This document shows, one piece after another, positions 13,840 to 16,035 of a DNA stretch of 16,035 nucleotides. Under the pieces are notes generated by a model. That model was given only the letters and a program-made list of their open reading frames with translations, was not told where the DNA came from and ran no database searches. A program made the translations under genes and the position numbers. Source of the stretch: Spirochaetales bacterium (GTDB lineage Bacteria > Spirochaetota > Spirochaetia > JABMQR01); contig JAGLNY010000032.1 of assembly GCA_023139255.1 (NCBI GenBank), positions 1 through 16,035 of the forward strand, given 5' to 3'. The number at the start of each line of letters is the position of its first letter. The stretch's first letter is position 1.

Positions 13840-14069
13840 TTGAGATAGCAAAACCGGTTGTTGCCTTGATAGCGGGAAAAAACGCCCCCAAGGATACCAG
13901 CATGGGACATGCGGGGGCGATTGTCGCACCCGATGGGGAGGGATCCGCGGAAAATAAGGAGACAGCACTCCGGGAGGCGGGAGTGTATATTGCTGAAGGT
14001 ACAGAGGATCTTGTGGAAATTGTAGAAAAAATTGTGACCAAGATCCTAAAGGAAGGAACTAATGGATAA
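13755..14069 (+). pseudogene. ALDH segment fused to the C-terminus of succinyl-CoA synthetase alpha (SucD-like)
   Basis: The first about 35 residues of this 104-codon frame continue the aldehyde dehydrogenase (GKARIIWASLGGRKSMGIIS, DEETGIIEIAKPV). From the shared Lys-Pro-Val at 13851-13859 the sequence becomes the end of a succinyl-CoA synthetase alpha or acyl-CoA ligase: KPVVALIAGKNAPKDTSMGH, AGAIVAPDGEGSAENKETAL, REAGVYIAEGTEDLVEI. In SucD the AGR-x-AP-x-G-x-RMGHAGAI block contains the phosphohistidine H; here MGHAG is kept, but the CoA-binding domain is gone. The stop overlaps the E1 alpha start by 8 bases, so its translation could still be coupled to that gene. A peptide can be made only if a start such as 13755 is used or frameshifting occurs. 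Confidence 0.7.
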
Positions 14070-15018
14070 AAAGCGTTTACAATCAATTTATGAGACAATG
14101 CTCACTATCAGATACTTTGAGGACAAGGCTCTTAGTCTGTTTGAGGAAAACCAGCTACGTGGATCAGTACACCTCTGTACCGGGCAGGAAGCCGTTGCGG
14201 CAACAGTCTGCTCACATTTGCGTGATGAAGATTATATCACCAGTACCCATCGTGGTCACGGGCACTGTATTGCAAAAGGGGCAGAACCGGATAAGGCAAT
14301 GGCAGAGTTGATGGGGAAAGCGGCCGGCTACTGTCAGGGCCGCGGCGGATCAATGCATATTGCCGATGTTACCAAAGGAAATCTGGGAGCCAATGCCATA
14401 GTGGGGGCAGGACTTCCCATCGCGGCGGGTGCTGCTCTTAGTGCAAAACTACGTAAAACAGATCAGGTAGCAGTTGCTTTTTTCGGTGATGGAGCCTCCA
14501 ATGAGGGAGTCTTTCATGAAGCACTCAATCTTGCATCAGTCTGGAAACTCCCGATAATTTTTGTCTGTGAGAATAATCAGTTTGGTATATCAACACATGT
14601 CAGTAAAAGTACATCCGTTCAGGATATAGCTGTCAGGGCAAAAGCCTATGACATCCCCGGTGAAGTTGTTGATGGAAATGATGTATTTTCAATTGATGAA
14701 GCAATAAAGAGAGCTATAAAACGTGCAAAAGCAGGAGAGGGACCATCCCTGATCGAATGTAAAACATACCGCTGGTATGGACACTGGATAGGAGATCCTC
14801 AAGTCTATCGCACAAAAGAGGATGTGGAAAGCTGGAAGAAAAAATGCCCAATCAAACGGCTCGAGACCTATTTCCTGGAAAATAAGATCATGACTCAGCA
14901 GGAACTTACTGTAATGCACAATAAAGCGGTAGAAGTGATTGATGCAGCCGCTGACTTTGCCATAAGCAGTTCTGATCCTGATCCAGCTTTCGTGCTTGAT
15001 AATGTCTACTGCGAGTAA
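14062..15018 (+). CDS. acoA: thiamine-diphosphate-dependent 2-oxoacid/acetoin dehydrogenase E1 alpha
   Basis: This is the alpha subunit of the alpha2beta2 E1 component, which decarboxylates a 2-oxo acid or cleaves acetoin and passes the acyl group to lipoyl-E2. The 318 residues show the ThDP motif GDG (142-144), 26 residues, NN (171-172), with RGHGH (64-68) and GRGGSMH in the active site. Length and the GRGGSMHIADVTKGNLGANA segment resemble AcoA and bacterial PDH-like E1 alpha; acetoin is favoured but pyruvate or branched-chain substrates are not excluded. It overlaps the preceding chimeric frame by 8 bases, with AAAGGAAGGA as ribosome-binding site. E1 beta follows after 11 bases. Confidence 0.88.
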   Translation: MDKKRLQSIYETMLTIRYFEDKALSLFEENQLRGSVHLCTGQEAVAATVCSHLRDEDYITSTHRGHGHCIAKGAEPDKAMAELMGKAAGYCQGRGGSMHIADVTKGNLGANAIVGAGLPIAAGAALSAKLRKTDQVAVAFFGDGASNEGVFHEALNLASVWKLPIIFVCENNQFGISTHVSKSTSVQDIAVRAKAYDIPGEVVDGNDVFSIDEAIKRAIKRAKAGEGPSLIECKTYRWYGHWIGDPQVYRTKEDVESWKKKCPIKRLETYFLENKIMTQQELTVMHNKAVEVIDAAADFAISSSDPDPAFVLDNVYCE

Positions 15019-15029
15019 AGGAGAATTAA

Positions 15030-16010
15030 ATGAGTATTAAAAAATATGCAGTTGCGATTCGTGATGTAATTCAGCAGGAAATGAGTCGTGATGAGAATGT
15101 ATTTGTTATGGGAGAGGATATAGCTGGGCAGGGTGGTATTTTCGGCTGCACAAGAGGTCTTCTCGAAGAATTTGGTGAGGAACGTGTTCGAAATACACCC
15201 ATATCTGAAGCGTGCTTTATCGGGGCAGGTGTCGGAGCATCTTTAACGGGAATGCGGCCGATCATTGAGCTGATGTATATGGATTTTACCTATGTTGCCA
15301 TGGATCAGATACTGAACCAGGCCGCAAAAATTCGGTATATGTATGGCGGTAAAGCCACTCTTCCACTTGTCATTCGCGGCCAGCAGGGTATTGGCCGTGG
15401 GAATGCCGGAACGCATTCACAAAGTGTCGAGGCTTTCTTTACGCATATCCCGGGTCTTAAGGTTGCCATGCCCTCAACACCGGCCGATGCTGCAGGACTC
15501 CTGAGAACAGCAATACGGGATAATAATCCAATTATGTTTTTTGAGCATAAAGCTCTCTATGCATCATCAGGCGAAGTTTCCGATGATCCGAATTTTGCTA
15601 TTCCTTTTGGAAAGGCTTCGGTTATGCGTGAAGGAACGGATGCAACAGTCATTGCAACATCACTCATGGTTTCGAGAGCACTCGAAGCTGCAGAAAAACT
15701 GGCTGAAGGGAGTATTGATGTAGAAGTTATTGATCCCAGGACAATCCTTCCTCTTGATATAGAAACAATCGTCGAATCCGTAAAAAAGACCGGCAGGGCA
15801 CTTGTTGTTCATGAAGCACACAGAACCATGGGAATCGGGGCTGAAATAGCCGCTGAAGTTACCCAACGAGCCTTTGTTTACCTCGATGCACCTGTTGCAC
15901 GATTGGGTGCAAAAGCTTGTACTCTCCCGTTTAGTCTTGTACTGGAAAATGCAGTGGTTCCAGGTGTGGATGATATCATCGAAGGAATCCGGAAAATTTG
16001 CTATAAATAG
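15030..16010 (+). CDS. acoB: 2-oxoacid/acetoin dehydrogenase E1 beta
   Basis: The 326-residue beta subunit pairs with E1 alpha. It contains the transketolase pyrimidine-binding domain, with the ThDP-activating glutamate in FVMGEDIAG, TPISEACFIGAGVGASLTGM and RGQQGIGRGNAGTHSQS. The C-terminal transketolase domain (from about 195) has DATVIATSLMVSRALEAAEK, EVIDPRTILPLD and VVHEAHRTMGIGAEIAAEV. Length is standard. AAAGGAG (15017-15023) overlaps the E1 alpha stop and lies 6 bases before the ATG. It is the third frame of the operon, directly followed by E2. Confidence 0.92.
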   Translation: MSIKKYAVAIRDVIQQEMSRDENVFVMGEDIAGQGGIFGCTRGLLEEFGEERVRNTPISEACFIGAGVGASLTGMRPIIELMYMDFTYVAMDQILNQAAKIRYMYGGKATLPLVIRGQQGIGRGNAGTHSQSVEAFFTHIPGLKVAMPSTPADAAGLLRTAIRDNNPIMFFEHKALYASSGEVSDDPNFAIPFGKASVMREGTDATVIATSLMVSRALEAAEKLAEGSIDVEVIDPRTILPLDIETIVESVKKTGRALVVHEAHRTMGIGAEIAAEVTQRAFVYLDAPVARLGAKACTLPFSLVLENAVVPGVDDIIEGIRKICYK

Positions 16011-16018
16011 GAGTCACT

Positions 16019-16035
16019 ATGGCTGAAAAAATTAT
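16019..16035 (+). CDS. probable dihydrolipoamide acyltransferase (E2), first codons only
   Basis: The window ends in this gene. ATG at 16019 is preceded by TAGGAG (16008-16013), which overlaps the E1 beta stop, and the visible codons read MAEKI. Lipoyl-domain proteins of this operon type often begin MAEKIIMP, and position after E1 beta supports E2. A different gene cannot be ruled out from five codons. Confidence 0.6.

Noticed and set aside
13574..14098. 174-codon open frame on the minus strand
   Set aside because: It is antisense to the ALDH/SucD chimera and the E1 alpha start, has no family resemblance, and arises from the plus-strand coding bias.
1..16035. tRNA, rRNA or CRISPR array
   Set aside because: No GTTCRAnnC T-loop within a cloverleaf, no rRNA-like blocks and no regularly spaced repeats were seen by eye; a covariance-model scan would be decisive.

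Overview
The window reads as a piece of an AT-rich, anaerobic or facultatively anaerobic bacterial chromosome. It encodes a tungsten/molybdopterin aldehyde:ferredoxin oxidoreductase with its own MoaD-like protein, the E1 subunits of an acetoin/2-oxoacid dehydrogenase complex, and glutathione synthesis of the GshF type split into two genes. Clear Shine-Dalgarno sites and sigma70-like promoters are common. A spirochaete or clostridium-like anaerobe would fit, but nothing here fixes the phylum. No rRNA, tRNA or CRISPR array was seen.

Layout. 1-2000 is a mobile/accessory patch: a truncated IS91-family transposase, an intact HigBA toxin-antitoxin pair with a candidate operator, and a C-terminally truncated HicB-like antitoxin overlapping the next gene. 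2006-2956 is a divergent ribose-phosphate pyrophosphokinase. 3085-4050 holds a DUF2284 remnant, a small cupin and an unidentified minus-strand C-terminal remnant. 4110-6900 is an operon-like run: a cysteine-rich ArsR repressor, glutamate-cysteine ligase and an overlapping ATP-grasp glutathione synthetase. 7193-8160 (minus) is a PadR regulator with a HAAS/DUF1700-like membrane protein behind a strong promoter embedded in a 35-bp inverted repeat. 8286-9154 has a glyoxalase-fold remnant running in frame into an intact hemolysin III-family membrane protein, followed by a uroporphyrinogen-decarboxylase-family remnant.

9416-13284 is a compact metabolic locus: a FadR-type GntR regulator divergent from a short-chain dehydrogenase, a MoaD/ThiS-like protein and a 634-residue AOR. 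The dehydrogenase and AOR could interconvert alcohol, aldehyde and acid under control of the GntR protein; the substrate is unknown. 13555-16035 starts the acetoin/2-oxoacid dehydrogenase operon. Its first gene is a chimera: the N-terminus of a CoA-acylating aldehyde dehydrogenase, shifted by one base in an A-run, is joined at a shared Lys-Pro-Val to the C-terminus of succinyl-CoA synthetase alpha. E1 alpha, E1 beta and the first codons of E2 follow.

A recurring theme is truncated genes next to intact ones (IS91, HicB, DUF2284, VOC, UroD, ALDH/SucD and two unidentified remnants). This suggests a region shaped by repeated deletion and recombination.
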